Shown piece by piece: positions 45,951-64,000 of a DNA stretch of 64,000 nt (its first letter is position 1; each line of letters starts with the position of its first letter). Position numbers and translations under genes: made by a program. The notes under the pieces were generated by a model. The model ran no database searches, was not told the DNA's origin, and was given only the letters and a program-made list of their open reading frames with translations. Source of the DNA: Microvelia longipes (taxonomy: Eukaryota > Arthropoda > Insecta > Hemiptera > Veliidae); NCBI GenBank assembly GCA_018340805.1, contig JACMZG010001913.1, forward strand, positions 19,794,079 to 19,858,078, read 5' to 3'.

Positions 45951-46494
45951 TTTAGACAAAACAATTTCTAATTCATGACATTTAAGTTTCACCAACATTG
46001 TTGTAAAAAGAAAATTTAAGCCTAGTTTAACTATTGTAATGTGAGAACTGCTACCTATTATATTATACTTGTGGTAAGGATTACTATACAAAATTATCAT
46101 AAAAAATAGAGCTGAATTTCACAAAAACTAATGAATCAAATTAACAAATGACATAAATTCCATCATGAGTGCAATATATTTGGTTGAATTCAAGTGAATT
46201 ACCCTTTATTATTTTATCCTTTATGAGTTAAAACCAATGCCATTTCTTTTTCAAGCATTTAATTTTAGCAAATTAAATGCAAATATATTATTATATATAA
46301 TAATAATATAGATTAACGTATGTATAATATATAATAATTAACATATATATAAACAAAAGCAAAGATAATTAACATATATATTTATATATATATATATATA
46401 AATGTATTATATATTATAATATATATGTTTGTTTTTGTTGGCACACAATAACTTTTGAAGGCTTTCTCAAATCAAAATGAATTTCATTTTCTAC
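45951..46494. other. SUCLG2 3' region, AT-rich, no other gene
   Basis: Presumed 3' UTR and flank. No canonical AATAAA is visible in the first few hundred bases, so the transcript end is not called. TA-rich palindromic stretches lie at 46280-46430. Confidence 0.4.
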
Positions 46495-46713
46495 TGAAAA
46501 TGAGGGTCATAGGGAGGCCCTCGTAGCGGTTATTGACTGAGGGCCAGCATTGTTTTTAGGCTGGTTTTATTATCATGTTTATTTTGTCTGTGGTATATGA
46601 TAGTTTTATATTTATAAGCTGGCTTGAGAGGTATCCAACTTGATTCGGTGGCACATTCTGCTTCTAAAATACCCAAGGTTTATGAATAAACCATGGCCTT
46701 TAATTATTATTAT
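46495..46713 (+). mobile_element. Possible 5'-truncated non-LTR retrotransposon 3' end
   Basis: A GC-richer block (GGAGGCCCTCGTAGCGG, ACTGAGGGCCAGC) is followed by AATAAACCATGG and a short (ATT)n tail at 46700-46713. That layout resembles the 3' UTRs of the CR1-like relics (GAGGGCCCTC plus ATT tail at 14747-14910). No coding remains. Confidence 0.4.
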
Positions 46714-47160
46714 TGTCGAACATACAAGTCTTTCAACTAGTATTGCTAATATTTCCATAACATTTTGCTTTAGATATTAATCATTGAAGTCTGTCGAATC
46801 TTTAAAAACAGTGTAACTTCTAGTGGAATAAATACTCTATGATTAATCAAGTGTTTACTATTTTAATAGCAAGACTTCTTTACATTATCAAAACTTACTT
46901 TAAAATTTTAAGTCTCATCCCATCTGTGTAGATGATGAGATTATAAATGAAACTATAATGCTGTTTTCTACTGAAGCCAAATTATCATAGTGCTCATAAT
47001 TGATGTTATACATTCATAAGACTGTGGTTGGTGAATCTTACAAATTTCATGATTAATTAATGAATTAGTAATTAATGACAATAATTGTATTAGAGTTGTC
47101 TACATTTGTTAGTTCTGATGAATGACATAATTAATTTTAAAGGACAAGATGATAGACAGT
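46714..47160. other. No feature seen
   Basis: AT-rich intergenic sequence. Confidence 0.4.
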
Positions 47161-47163
47161 TAT

Positions 47164-47357
47164 AGGGTGATTCAATTTGATGTAAAACCAAAGGCAGTCG
47201 GAGGTTATAACCAGATTTCTTTTATGAATGACGCGTGACGTCATTGCAGATCTCGGTATAGACGGCTTACATTAAAAATTATCTGTTTATTTCTGCAAGG
47301 TTTTTAACGCTGGACTATAACCTAAAATTTATGTAAACCCTCCTATTGAATCACTTT
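47164..47357. mobile_element. MITE with CRE-type motif, copy 2
   Basis: Ends AGGGTGATTCAAT and ATTGAATCACTTT, internal GTGACGTCATTGCAG and GGTTATAAC match the 24931-25119 MITE (ATTGAATCACCT, TGACGTCATTGCAGG, GGTTATAAC). Confidence 0.7.
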
Positions 47358-48655
47358 ATTAACTTTATCAGCTTGATAAAAGAGTTCAAAGTCTTGTCAA
47401 CTATCTTTTTTGACTTATTGTTAAAAATGTTATGATTAGTATTAGCTCATGTTAGTTACCACTGTGCTACTATGTTTTTTCATGTAATATTAAGTAAGTA
47501 TAAATAAAAAATTCTCCCTGCTGAATTATACATCATTTACGAAGTTTAACCATAGCAAGCTTTTAACCAAATTAAGGTCATCATCGTTGCCATGGGATTA
47601 GAAAAATGTAAATATGTTATTCTATTATATTTTAACATAAGACAGACTAATATGCTAAGTAAATAAATGATCAATTAATCTTAATTAATAATGTGCAAAA
47701 CAACACTATAATTTCTTTTGTCTCACTGGAAATGATGATCCTAAGCTGGATATGGTAAGTAAAAACATATTATTCAGAGGAGAGACTTTATATTGAAAAT
47801 ATTATAATGAAAATTTCTAGCAATACTGTTTTAAATTATGTGATGGTTAGTTTAACAAATACAAAAAAGGATCGGAACATAATCTATGATAAAAGTCAAT
47901 CACAAAAAAGCAGACAAATATATTTAATTATAACAGAAGTATGAAAACCACAAATTCATGTGTGTTTTGCATTTATTATTCTGTTAAAAAAAGGTTATGT
48001 TTTTTTTAATTTTTTAGCATTATAAACATTTTTTAGTAGTACAATGCATAGAAAACTCTTTTCATTACAATTGTAGCATTAAAACAAATTTGATGTGAAG
48101 TTAAAACGTTAAAATCAATTTAAGTTAATGGTTGAAAAGACTGATGAAGTTATTTTGCTACATGACGCTATGAGCAATGTTGTTTATTCATTTTCTTTTG
48201 ATATCAATATATTTTTAAGGGCATTATTTAAAATAGGAATTTGCATTAACTGTTAAAAGCAGCATAAATCTTCCTCTATGTTTAGTTCATTTAAGCAAAA
48301 TTATGTTATGTAGTCTTTTTTAATTATATTTTTAAAATAAAATTTATAATTTTGTATGATTTATTGAGTTAATAAAAATTAAGTACATATTCATTAGATG
48401 TTTTGTTTATTTTTTGTACTGATGTAGCATTGTCCTTATTTTTAAATTTTATAATAAAAATATTTTTGTTCAGGTATTATTTTTTTGCTTTCTTGTCCTA
48501 ATTTAAACTTTATAATTATTACATTCGTTTCAATTTTTTGTTGTAAATTTCAGTCCAACAGTACTCACTTGGAATACCCCAAAATGATCTCATTAAGTGG
48601 TGACCACTTAAAATTTGTGCCAAATTTACTTATTAAATGAACGAGAGTTCTAACA
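47358..48655. other. No gene recognised
   Basis: AT-rich intergenic sequence without exon or clear repeat. Confidence 0.4.
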
Positions 48656-48659
48656 TTTC

Positions 48660-48850
48660 AGATGATTGGGACAGTGTGTGTTTTTTGTGTACGTGTTCGT
48701 GATAACTGCCATAAAATTTGACTGATTTCAATAAAATTTGGTATACAGGTAAAATTAACTACTTGTCAGAGCTGTATAGTTTTTGGTAATTTTCCAACAA
48801 AGATTTTCAAAAAAGTGGCCAATATGGCAGACCATTTAAAAAACATGTTG
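48660..48850. repeat. Dispersed-repeat-like segment of unknown class
   Basis: TGACTGATTTCAATAAAATT then TGGTATACAGGTAAAATTAA, preceded by a GT-rich stretch, is a phrase typical of abundant invertebrate repeats. It was not matched to another copy here with confidence. Confidence 0.3.
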
Positions 48851-49027
48851 AGTGAAATAATAGTGTTATATATCTCTTAAAAATTGAAAAAGTAAATATA
48901 TGTCACATGGTCAAAATTTTATAAATGGCGGCAAAAATGTTTAAACTTAAAAAAATAAAATAAAAGGAATAAATCGAGTAATATATTGATGAAAGCTCTT
49001 AATTAGTAGAACAAAAAATCTATAATA

Positions 49028-49390
49028 CGACACACGGCTAAAATCAATTGACAGCCCGCCAAAATCTCAATGCTTTCAACCCTCTTTTTTTAATAAAAAA
49101 ATCCAGGCACTCAGATCATATTACAACTTTGCAATAATAGGATGAATTGAACAGATTGGAATGAAACGGAACGAAATCAAACAGATCAATGAGCACAATA
49201 AAAGCGACGCGAGGTTTCAAATATTTACAACCAGTGTTGCCTTTTTATGATTTTATTTACGAAAAAGGTATTTTTTTATACCGAGGTTGGCATGAGGTGG
49301 AGAGAGAAAGAGCGGGGTCGGTCTGAACCAATAGAATTCTTTCCCTCACAGATTTTTGGCGCGCTGTCAATTGATTTTAGCCGTGTGTCG
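49028..49390. mobile_element. TA-target MITE, best-preserved copy (38-bp TIRs)
   Basis: CGACACACGGCTAAAATCAA and TTGATTTTAGCCGTGTGTCG form inverted repeats of about 38 bp, flanked by TA on both sides. The interior differs from copy 1 (2579-2746), so only the ends are conserved family-wide. An internal plus-strand frame (from 49247) is unrecognised and probably incidental. Tc1/mariner-type by its TA target. Confidence 0.85.
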
Positions 49391-49539
49391 TACTATAGTA
49401 TACCAAATTCTAAAAAAATTAACATGGCGGCCATACTCTTACATAATAATTAGTTTTTACTAACTTTATATGAATTTTTCAAGATAAAGATCAATTGTAA
49501 TGTACTTTAGATATTTAGCGGTGGCAAGCAAATTATTAT

Positions 49540-49740
49540 TACTAAGTATAATTATGACTAATAACTGCAATCTTGCAGCATATATGTAAGGTGTTTTCTA
49601 TGTTTTATTATTAATACAAACCATCAAGTGAGTCCTTTTTTATTATGTAAAATTATAAAAATTCGCAATTTATTATTATTAAGTTTAATTATTAGTAAAA
49701 ACAATCAAGTGAGCGAAGCGAGTCCCTTTTTGTTAGGGGT
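49540..49740. repeat. Diverged tandem repeat, left part
   Basis: CAATCAAGTGAGCGAAGCGA with GTCCCTTTTT and related ATCAAGTGAGTCCTTTTTT recur at about 110-bp spacing. Similar units resume at 50950-51180 (AATCTAGCGAATAAAG, CAGTGAGCAAGACGAGC), so the Penelope-like relic appears to lie within the array. Confidence 0.5.
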
Positions 49741-49785
49741 TATTAAGGTAAAATGCAGGTGGAGTGTATTATAATAATCAATACA

Positions 49786-50950
49786 AAAAAGCCTCTCCAC
49801 AAAGTTAATTTAATAAAATTCAAAACCGGCTTTCAACATAAACAGTCATCATCAGTGCCTAAAAACAAAAAGTAAAAGAGACTAGAAAACACTAAAAAGA
49901 AGAATCAAAAAATAAAAATGACCAAACATACAAAAATAGTATAAAAACAAGAAATTAAAGCTAAAATAAAACTAACCGGAGAGAAGAATATATAGATGTA
50001 GGTGAGTCTATGATATCATGACTGAGGTAAGTTTCAAACGGTCAGTTCGCAGAGGGAGCATTGTGCTAGCAAGCGTTCTGATTATCATAGAACTCGCTCC
50101 TTTAGCGTTCAGGTTAAGATCACCCGCATGCTTTTGACTCCTCAAAATCTCAAATTTTTCAAGGGAATCCATTTCCCTACCTTTGGGAACTATATGTATA
50201 AAACCTGCTTTATGGTCGGCATTAGTGTGTTGTTCATGAGTTATATGTTGGTAGAAGCTACTAAGCTCAACACGCAAGTGCTCTTTAACCCTCGTCCTCA
50301 AGTTCCTACCTGTCTGACCTAAATAGTTCGCTGAGCACTTCCCACACTGTATGATGTACAGACCATTATTACATTCTTGTTTAATGGGCTCTTAAACTTT
50401 ACTTAAGTGCGAACGAAGGGTAAAAGACGTACTAAATCCAACTCTATAACCGTTCTATTCTAGAACATTAGCCAATTTCACAGATAATTCACCAACGTAA
50501 GGAATAGAACACTAACTGGTATCACTAACACCTTTCACACGAGTACCCATAACATCCAGGATGGCATTCCTATTCTTCTTTTTAATAAGACCATCAATCA
50601 TACACTCATTGTAACCATTGATGACAGCTATTATTTTGATGATAGAAAGTTCCTTATAGTAAGCCAGAGCATCTAAAGGATAACTAATAAGCCTGTGGAC
50701 CATGGAATTAAAAGCCACCAATTTGTGGTTCCAAGGATGCAATGAGTGAGCAGGTATAACATGGTCTGTAGCACTAGGCTTCCTAAATATAGAAAAAGAA
50801 AGTGTTATGGTTACTTCTCATTATAGTGAGGTCAAGGTAGTTTATAATTCTGTTCTGCTCAACTTTGCACGTAAACTTTATAGAACTATAGCATTTATTA
50901 AGGTACTTTAAGAACATATCAAGCTCCTTTGAAGTACCGAGCCATACACA
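49786..50950 (-). pseudogene. Penelope-like retroelement relic: RT C-terminus plus GIY-YIG endonuclease
   Basis: On the minus strand, from 50950 down: LDMFLKYLNKCYSSIKFTC and NRIINYLDLTIMR (post-catalytic RT segment), HPWNHKLVAFNSMVHRLISY, KELSIIKIIAVINGYN and LIKKKNR (RT thumb), then a GIY-YIG nuclease with GLYIIQCGKCSANYLGQTGR and RTRVKEH, followed by an ORF end near 50008. The 3' UTR at 49800-49870 contains TGATGACTGTTTATG and CCGGTTTTGAATTTTA, a layout common in this class. The RT catalytic core is missing (5' truncation), and stops break the frame near 50390-50460. Confidence 0.88.
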
Positions 50951-51706
50951 GTCCCTTTTTATTTAGTTAAATTAGAAATATATGCAATCTAGCAAACTAT
51001 AATTTTCTATACATAATTACTAATACAAAGAATCTAGCGAATAAAGTAAGTCCTTTTTTATACATATTAACTTATAATTCACACATTCTAGCAAGCCTTA
51101 ATAAAGTGTATCTTAAAAAAACTATGCAACTCAGTGAGCAAGACGAGCTCTTTTTAAATTTTAGCATTTAAAATTTTTGAATACCAGCGGACGAATGTTT
51201 CCCTACTTACTTTATCCAAAATAAATAAAAATCGCTAAGCTCGCTAGTAATTTTTATTTGATGTATTTTCCTGATGTGAGTTCTCGATGCAACGCATTAC
51301 AAGTAGGAAACATCTCTCGCACAGAGCCGGACAAGAAAGAATTGGTTTCTTATATTAAAACATATTTTTCCTTAAAATTGTTTATTTTAAGTTGGTTAAA
51401 CCCTAATTGATACACTATAAAGGTTTCAAGAAACCATATGGATGCTCACGATATTATTATACAGAGATAATAAAGTTTATTATGAAGTTCATAAGAATCA
51501 TACAGATTTATTAGGATTTCAGTTATTTTGTAGAAACATATTTGTATGCATTTTCGATACAAAAAATATACTTAGAATTCCTGTTGAAGAATTATAATAA
51601 CTATAAGTGGCAACAGAGAGAACCAACAAATCTTTATGGAGAGCCACCTCCCATTATATGGCTCAAAATAGAATGATGGCGTAAGAATTGAAACCTTATT
51701 GACGTT
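50951..51706. other. Tandem-repeat remnant then AT-rich intergenic
   Basis: 50950-51180 continues the diverged array from 49540-49740. From 51180 to the PLPBP stop no feature is visible. Confidence 0.4.
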
Positions 51707-59541
<7,835 letters not shown>

Positions 59542-59564
59542 TTTACTAAACAATCTGATCATAA

Positions 59565-59720
59565 NNNNNNNNNNNNNNNNNNNNNNNNNNNNNNNNNNNN
59601 NNNNNNNNNNNNNNNNNNNNNNNNNNNNNNNNNNNNNNNNNNNNNNNNNNNNNNNNNNNNNNNNNNNNNNNNNNNNNNNNNNNNNNNNNNNNNNNNNNNN
59701 NNNNNNNNNNNNNNNNNNNN
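59565..59720. other. Assembly gap (156 N)
   Basis: Unresolved bases immediately upstream of the PLPBP first coding exon. The promoter and 5' UTR may lie in or beyond the gap. Confidence 1.
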
Positions 59721-60474
59721 TATTTAATAAAACTGGTCTTAGATGGCAAAAGGGTGGCGGAATACGAGAATCTACATTTAGTTGACGAGAATTACTATTT
59801 GTATATAATTTTAATAAATACGTTAAACTACAATTTAAAATGCTTAAAATATTGTAATGCACCGATATTTATATTAGTATTTTATAAATAATCAATCATT
59901 AATTAATAATAGAACATAATAATTCAGCAACCGGAAGTATTGCCAACTTTTTTTAGAAAATTGTATATTGTTAGGGTGGCAGCATTACTTAGTTGCACCA
60001 GTGAACCGCCTTTCGTGTTATCAGTAGTGCTCCTATATATAGTATTATTCTAAGGTTATCAAGAATTTAACTTCTTCTTTCTTTTATTTTATTCTTCTTT
60101 CTTTTTTTTATTATTTAATACGTCTGACAAAATTTACTCATTATAAAACTTTTGGTTGGAAATCTTTTGTTGCTTTATATAAACACTGTTTACAAAATAA
60201 ATGTACCATCATATTTATACCATTAATAAATATCGATAAAAATAGCATTAATGTACGATTTAAAATATCCTTAAAATAAAGTAAATTCTTGCGCGGTGGT
60301 CCACAACCCAGAGAATTTTCTTTAAAATGCGTGCTTTCTTGCTCAAGAATACATTTTTTGCTAAAGTTTCCGGAATATGCTTTATATCCTGAGCAGAAAG
60401 TGTTACAACTTGATATTTAACTTTTTCAGATTTTTTTAAAACAAGTTCTTTATTGGCAAAAGTATACAATATTT
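59721..60474. other. PLPBP upstream flank, no gene confirmed
   Basis: A GTGGCGGAATAC patch at 59754-59765 resembles the GGCGGA motif of the two promoter-like regions but is not long enough to align. The rest is AT-rich. Confidence 0.35.
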
Positions 60475-60540
60475 AATTGTATTGGGGGGGGGGGGTGGAC
60501 CCCCTAAGGGGTTAAACCCTCTGCTAAACCCCGCCACTGA
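60475..60540. mobile_element. Possible DNA-transposon terminus
   Basis: A run of about 12 G is followed by GTGGACCCCCTAAGGGGTTA and ends GCTAAACCCCGCCACTG; the minus strand starts CAGTGGCGGGG, like many DNA-transposon ends. No partner end or duplication was found. Confidence 0.35.
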
Positions 60541-60885
60541 ACAAAGTATATTAATATGAATAAAGTATATGAATAAAGTATGTTAATTTAGCTTCTTTTA
60601 GAAATATTCCGTATGAACTAAAAAAGAAAACGATTTATAAAAACTCATTTTCTCTTATACTTAATTTCATTATAAAGTACTAACAAGAAGTAGCTTGAGA
60701 ATAAAAATTTAAACGAAAAGCTAGCCACGCACAAGCCCTAAGCTTATGTGGCTAGTAAGATCTTATTTATAAACAAATAACTTTATGAATAGATGTAATA
60801 AGACTTTTAGAGCCTTTGTATGATGTATTGTGTATTACTCTGTAAATTATTTTTAAATAAATTATTTTATTATTATTATATGTCT
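60541..60885 (+). mobile_element. Possible non-LTR 3' UTR with (ATT)n tail
   Basis: A hairpin-forming CTAGCCAC...GTGGCTAG pair (60721-60755) is followed by AAATAAATTATTTTATTATT and more ATT repeats at 60855-60880. The architecture fits a 5'-truncated CR1-type tail; no coding remains. Confidence 0.3.
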
Positions 60886-61484
60886 TCTGGTCATTTCATC
60901 CAATATTCTAGTCATTACAAGGATAAATCTTGGGAGGCAAGTTATTTAAGGATGTGGGACACCGTGGATAATATGGTGATATAGAAAACCATGTTTCATT
61001 AAAAGTCAATATTATAGTAAAAACTATGATGTAAGTATATTTGAAATAAACTGCTAGTTTTTTTGGAACAAATTCTTGTTTTTTAGTACCTATGTATTTT
61101 GTAGTGCCTATCTTATTTAGTTTTCTTGCTTAGTAATCTTTATTTTGTTATACAGCATTCTTTATAATTTTCCGGTGGAAATATTTCCAAGGCACTTAGA
61201 CCTCTGATGGGTCCATTGTACCTATTCCGGACAGGATATTAAATAAAATAATATTATAATGAAATAAAAAATTCTTAATAAAATATTTGAAAATAATAGA
61301 TAAGATAAGATAATATTAAGATAACTGTAATGAGGTAATATATATTGTGAATAATTAACAGATATGGTATATTAGAGTACTTAATTATTACTTAAAAATT
61401 AAAAATACTAAAAAATTAATTAGTACTTAATGCGCTTAAAAATCAAAGAGGAGCGACATAATCTTATTAAATTTGCAATTTCTA
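60886..61484. other. No feature seen
   Basis: AT-rich intergenic sequence. Confidence 0.4.
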
Positions 61485-61790
61485 TTTCCTTTATATAGTC
61501 AGGAGAAAAGAAAAATAAGTTGAAATCCAGCCAAATTTGTGTGTTGAGAGCAGGGCATGACACAATGTAATGAGATGGCGTTTCATCTCCTTCGTTCTAA
61601 AATCTGCAAAGTGTCGTTCTAATAAGATTTAAATGTCTGTCGAGTCTGCAGTGTCCTGTAAGAACTCCAGTAATGTCGTGACAAGTTTCTTTGCTTAGCG
61701 ACAGTATAATCTTAGTGCGTTTCTGAGAAGGACCAGAAAGCAAAGCTTAGATTGTCTTATCCCAAAAGAACTACGTCACTCATCACAAAA
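61485..61790 (-). pseudogene. Non-LTR retrotransposon C-terminal (RNase H / zinc-binding end) fragment
   Basis: The minus strand reads KETCHDITGVLTGHCRLDRH, LNLIRTTLCRF and, after a break, EGDETPSHYIVSCPALNTQI. This L.GH..L..HL...C..C...ETP.H....CP pattern is the conserved C-terminus of I/Jockey/R1-type ORF2 proteins. It is a different lineage from the CR1-like relics, which lack it. Confidence 0.75.
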
Positions 61791-62206
61791 GGCAACATTA
61801 TTACAGCATTATACAGCATTTAAATAGAACAAAATAAAAGTAGTAATGCATTGTATCAGGAACTGACGCCAAAAGAATAAATCAAATAAAGTAATTGACA
61901 ATGTAAACGAAAAGAATAAAGAAATATATCAGGCTCAGCAGGCTCGCTAGATTGCTTTGACTTAAGGTGAGTTCTGCCACCAGCTCGGTTTACTAACTAC
62001 GAACATTTTCAATAAAGAAATTCGGTTGCTGTCTCTAACAATAATGACAATATATTTTATTTATTTAATATCTTACATCAAAATTTATAATTAAATAGGA
62101 ATAAAACGAAATAAAATTATTGCTATCGCGACAATCAAACTATATAAATTGAAAAAGTATACATCCAAGCTTCGGAATAATGATCATATTAAGTGTTCGG
62201 CACATG
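61791..62206. other. No feature seen
   Basis: AT-rich spacer with no recognisable exon. Confidence 0.4.
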
Positions 62207-62665
62207 ACTCCGTAGTTGAACTGGCACTCCGTAGTGACTGGCACAACCATGAACTCCGTAGTTGAACTGGCACATGAACTCCGTAGTTGAACTGGCACAT
62301 GAACTCCGCAGTTGAACTCTACTGAACCAGTTGAACTGGCACATGAACTCCGCAGTTGAACTCTACTGAACCAGTTGAACTGGCACATGAACTCCGCAGT
62401 TGAACTTTACTGAACCAGTGAACTGGCACATGAACTCCGCAGTGAACTTACTGAAACCAGTGAACTGGCACATGAACCGTAGTTGAACTTTACTGAACCA
62501 GTTGAACTGGCACATGAACTCCGCTGTTGAACTCTACTGAACCAGTTGAACTGGCACATGAACTCCGCAGTTGAACTTTACTGAACCAGTTGAACTGGCA
62601 CATGAACTCCGTAGTTAAAGTTTACTGAACCAGTTGAACTGGCACATGAACTCTGTGCCAGTTGT
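62207..62665. repeat. 44-bp minisatellite, about ten units
   Basis: Units of TTGAACTGGCACATGAACTC + CGCAGTTGAACTCTACTGAA + CCAG. The first units are shorter forms of the same motif (GAACTCCGTAGTTGAACTGG), so the long unit probably arose from a shorter one. A minus-strand frame through it (62140-62388) is incidental. Confidence 0.95.
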
Positions 62666-62905
62666 TTTTCATTTTGGAGTAATCTAGGGTAAAGTAGAGT
62701 AAACTCAGAATTAGATGTTATCCACAATGAACATACCTTGTGGATAACTTTTATGTGGCCAAAACTGGGCTCAAAAAGGACTCAAAAGGTCATAACCAAA
62801 ATGAATAATAATGTATGTTTCTAAGGATACATTCTGATTCTATGGCCAAAACAAATAACTTTTTTCTCTTGCAAGATTTTTTTCTATTTCTATTATTTCG
62901 CTAAA

Positions 62906-62977
62906 AAACAGAAACTTTGCTAAGTGCCAGCATGTGCATTAGAATGCACATGCTGGCACTTAGCAAAGTTTCTGTTT
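62906..62977. repeat. Perfect 72-bp hairpin (35-bp arms, 2-base centre)
   Basis: Arm 62906-62940 (starting AAACAGAAACTTTGCTAAGT) and arm 62943-62977 are exact reverse complements with AG between them. No mismatch occurs over 35 bp. No flanking target duplication was recognised. Confidence 0.97.
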
Positions 62978-64000
62978 GAGTATTTCTAGTATTTCTCCTA
63001 TTTTAGTATTTTTTTCAACACAATCTGAAATGTTGGTAAAAATAAAAATTAGAGGTAGTTTTAAAAAGGTAGACATATATCTCTATCGACTTTACTTTAC
63101 TAAAAAACGGGTGTTTTTTAGGTTTACCCAGTCATATAACTTATGGCTTGCTAAACTCAAAAAATAAAAAAATTTATGGATTTTTTGTCAATTTTCGAGA
63201 CTAAATTCTTTTTAACTTCATGAATAATGGTCTGATTTGGATCAGATTTTCGCTTAGACTTAATATATTTATATTAATATATTTGATGTCCTCTTTAGTA
63301 TGCAAGCTTAAAAAGGTATCCCGCTATTTTACTTTTTGAGCCATGGTCAAAAAACCATTTTTTAGTCAGTTTAAATTTTTTAATCCATTTTTTATTGTTT
63401 TTAGCTAACGTTGAAGTGTTGAAACATAACTCATAATATCAAGATATCATATTATTTTAAATGAACAAACTCATCAGCTTATGAAAATTCAATTTCTACT
63501 GAACGTTTCCCCTATAAACTTTAAACACATTGAGGTCATTGAGATGAAAATTCAGAAAATTAGACTTTTGTTAATTATCAGTGGAAAAAATCTCTGATTT
63601 TGATACGGTTTTCTTAATTTTTCGATTTTAAAAAATGTTACTTTAAAATTAAAAGATAACATCTTCAAGCTTTTAGATTTAATACATACAATGCATAATA
63701 TATTTAAGCATAATTTGAATCCAAATAAAAAATGAAAAGTTAGGAAAGGTATAGTCTTTTACCTTTACCAGACACTCAACTTATTTCAGCATATCTAATT
63801 GAGAAAATAAGCATATTTATTTTTAATGAGATACGGTTTGATAGTCTGAGTTCATTAGAGAATCACATAGGTTTTGATTTATCTCTATACCCTACCCTAT
63901 CTCTATACCTTACACTCTTTCTTTGGAAAGTGGAGGAAGGAGTGCCTGTATGATCAAAACTATACATCAAGATTATACAGGCACTCTACTCTACCCTATC
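62978..64000. other. No gene recognised; small inverted repeat at 63937-63987
   Basis: AT-rich sequence. GAGTGCCTGTATGATCA and its near reverse complement form a short inverted repeat close to the window end, and TACCCTATCTCTA phrases recur at 63885-63910 and 63990-64000, possibly the edge of another element. Confidence 0.4.

Noticed and set aside
50128..50322. 64-codon plus-strand frame
   Set aside because: Opposite strand of the Penelope-like GIY-YIG region, which has clear motifs in the minus direction.
62140..62388. 82-codon minus-strand repetitive frame
   Set aside because: Antisense reading of the 44-bp minisatellite with no independent coding signal.
62906..62977. miRNA gene call for this and the other hairpins
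   Set aside because: Perfect pairing is atypical of animal miRNA precursors, and without small-RNA reads a foldback remnant is equally likely.

Overview
This window is 64 kb of very AT-rich eukaryotic nuclear DNA, almost certainly from an animal and most likely an arthropod. The evidence is spliced genes with GT/AG introns, long TA microsatellites, several CR1-like non-LTR retrotransposons, a Penelope-like element, hAT- and mariner-type DNA transposons and many MITEs. No prokaryotic features, rRNA or tRNA genes were recognised. The species cannot be fixed from the sequence alone.

Two conserved host genes are clear. SUCLG2, the beta subunit of GDP-forming succinyl-CoA ligase, is an intact, intronless 420-codon frame at 44688-45950 (+). 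PLPBP, the pyridoxal-phosphate homeostasis protein, lies on the minus strand in six exons between 51707 and 59541. It reassembles to about 265 residues with every splice phase consistent. The two genes converge. PLPBP's 5' end runs into an assembly gap (59565-59720).

The left part (about 0.2-21.6 kb) is a locally amplified low-copy repeat. A promoter-like first exon near 230-545 is followed by a repeat unit with exon-like blocks (splice acceptors and short frames) and an internal 57-65 bp VNTR. Copies A (2815-10945), B (11172-12988), C (18003-20447) and a partial D (21167-21400) differ mainly in VNTR length and in inserted transposons. Copies B and C preserve the empty site of a large inverted-repeat transposon in copy A, and that transposon was itself split by a 4,042 bp CR1-like element. 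Between B and C, two CR1-like relics meet tail to tail, and again a paralogous segment at 20.7 kb keeps the uninterrupted state.

The middle part (21.6-33 kb) holds satellites: a 45-bp self-complementary array, a 55-bp minisatellite of about 1.55 kb, compound CA/TA/GT tracts, hairpins and MITEs. The 33-43.6 kb part has a minus-strand diverged counterpart of the left locus: a homologous promoter/first exon at 43281-43600, a related exon-like block near 40.0-40.2 kb, and a possible terminal exon at 33350-33470. It also carries three large palindromes and an inverted-duplicated mariner transposase relic. The minus-strand promoter is head-to-head with SUCLG2.

The right part (46-64 kb) has non-LTR tails, a Penelope-like relic, MITEs, a GC-rich hAT element, minisatellites and a perfect 72-bp hairpin.

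All identities come from reading the sequence; no alignments or database searches were run, and homology boundaries between repeat copies are approximate.
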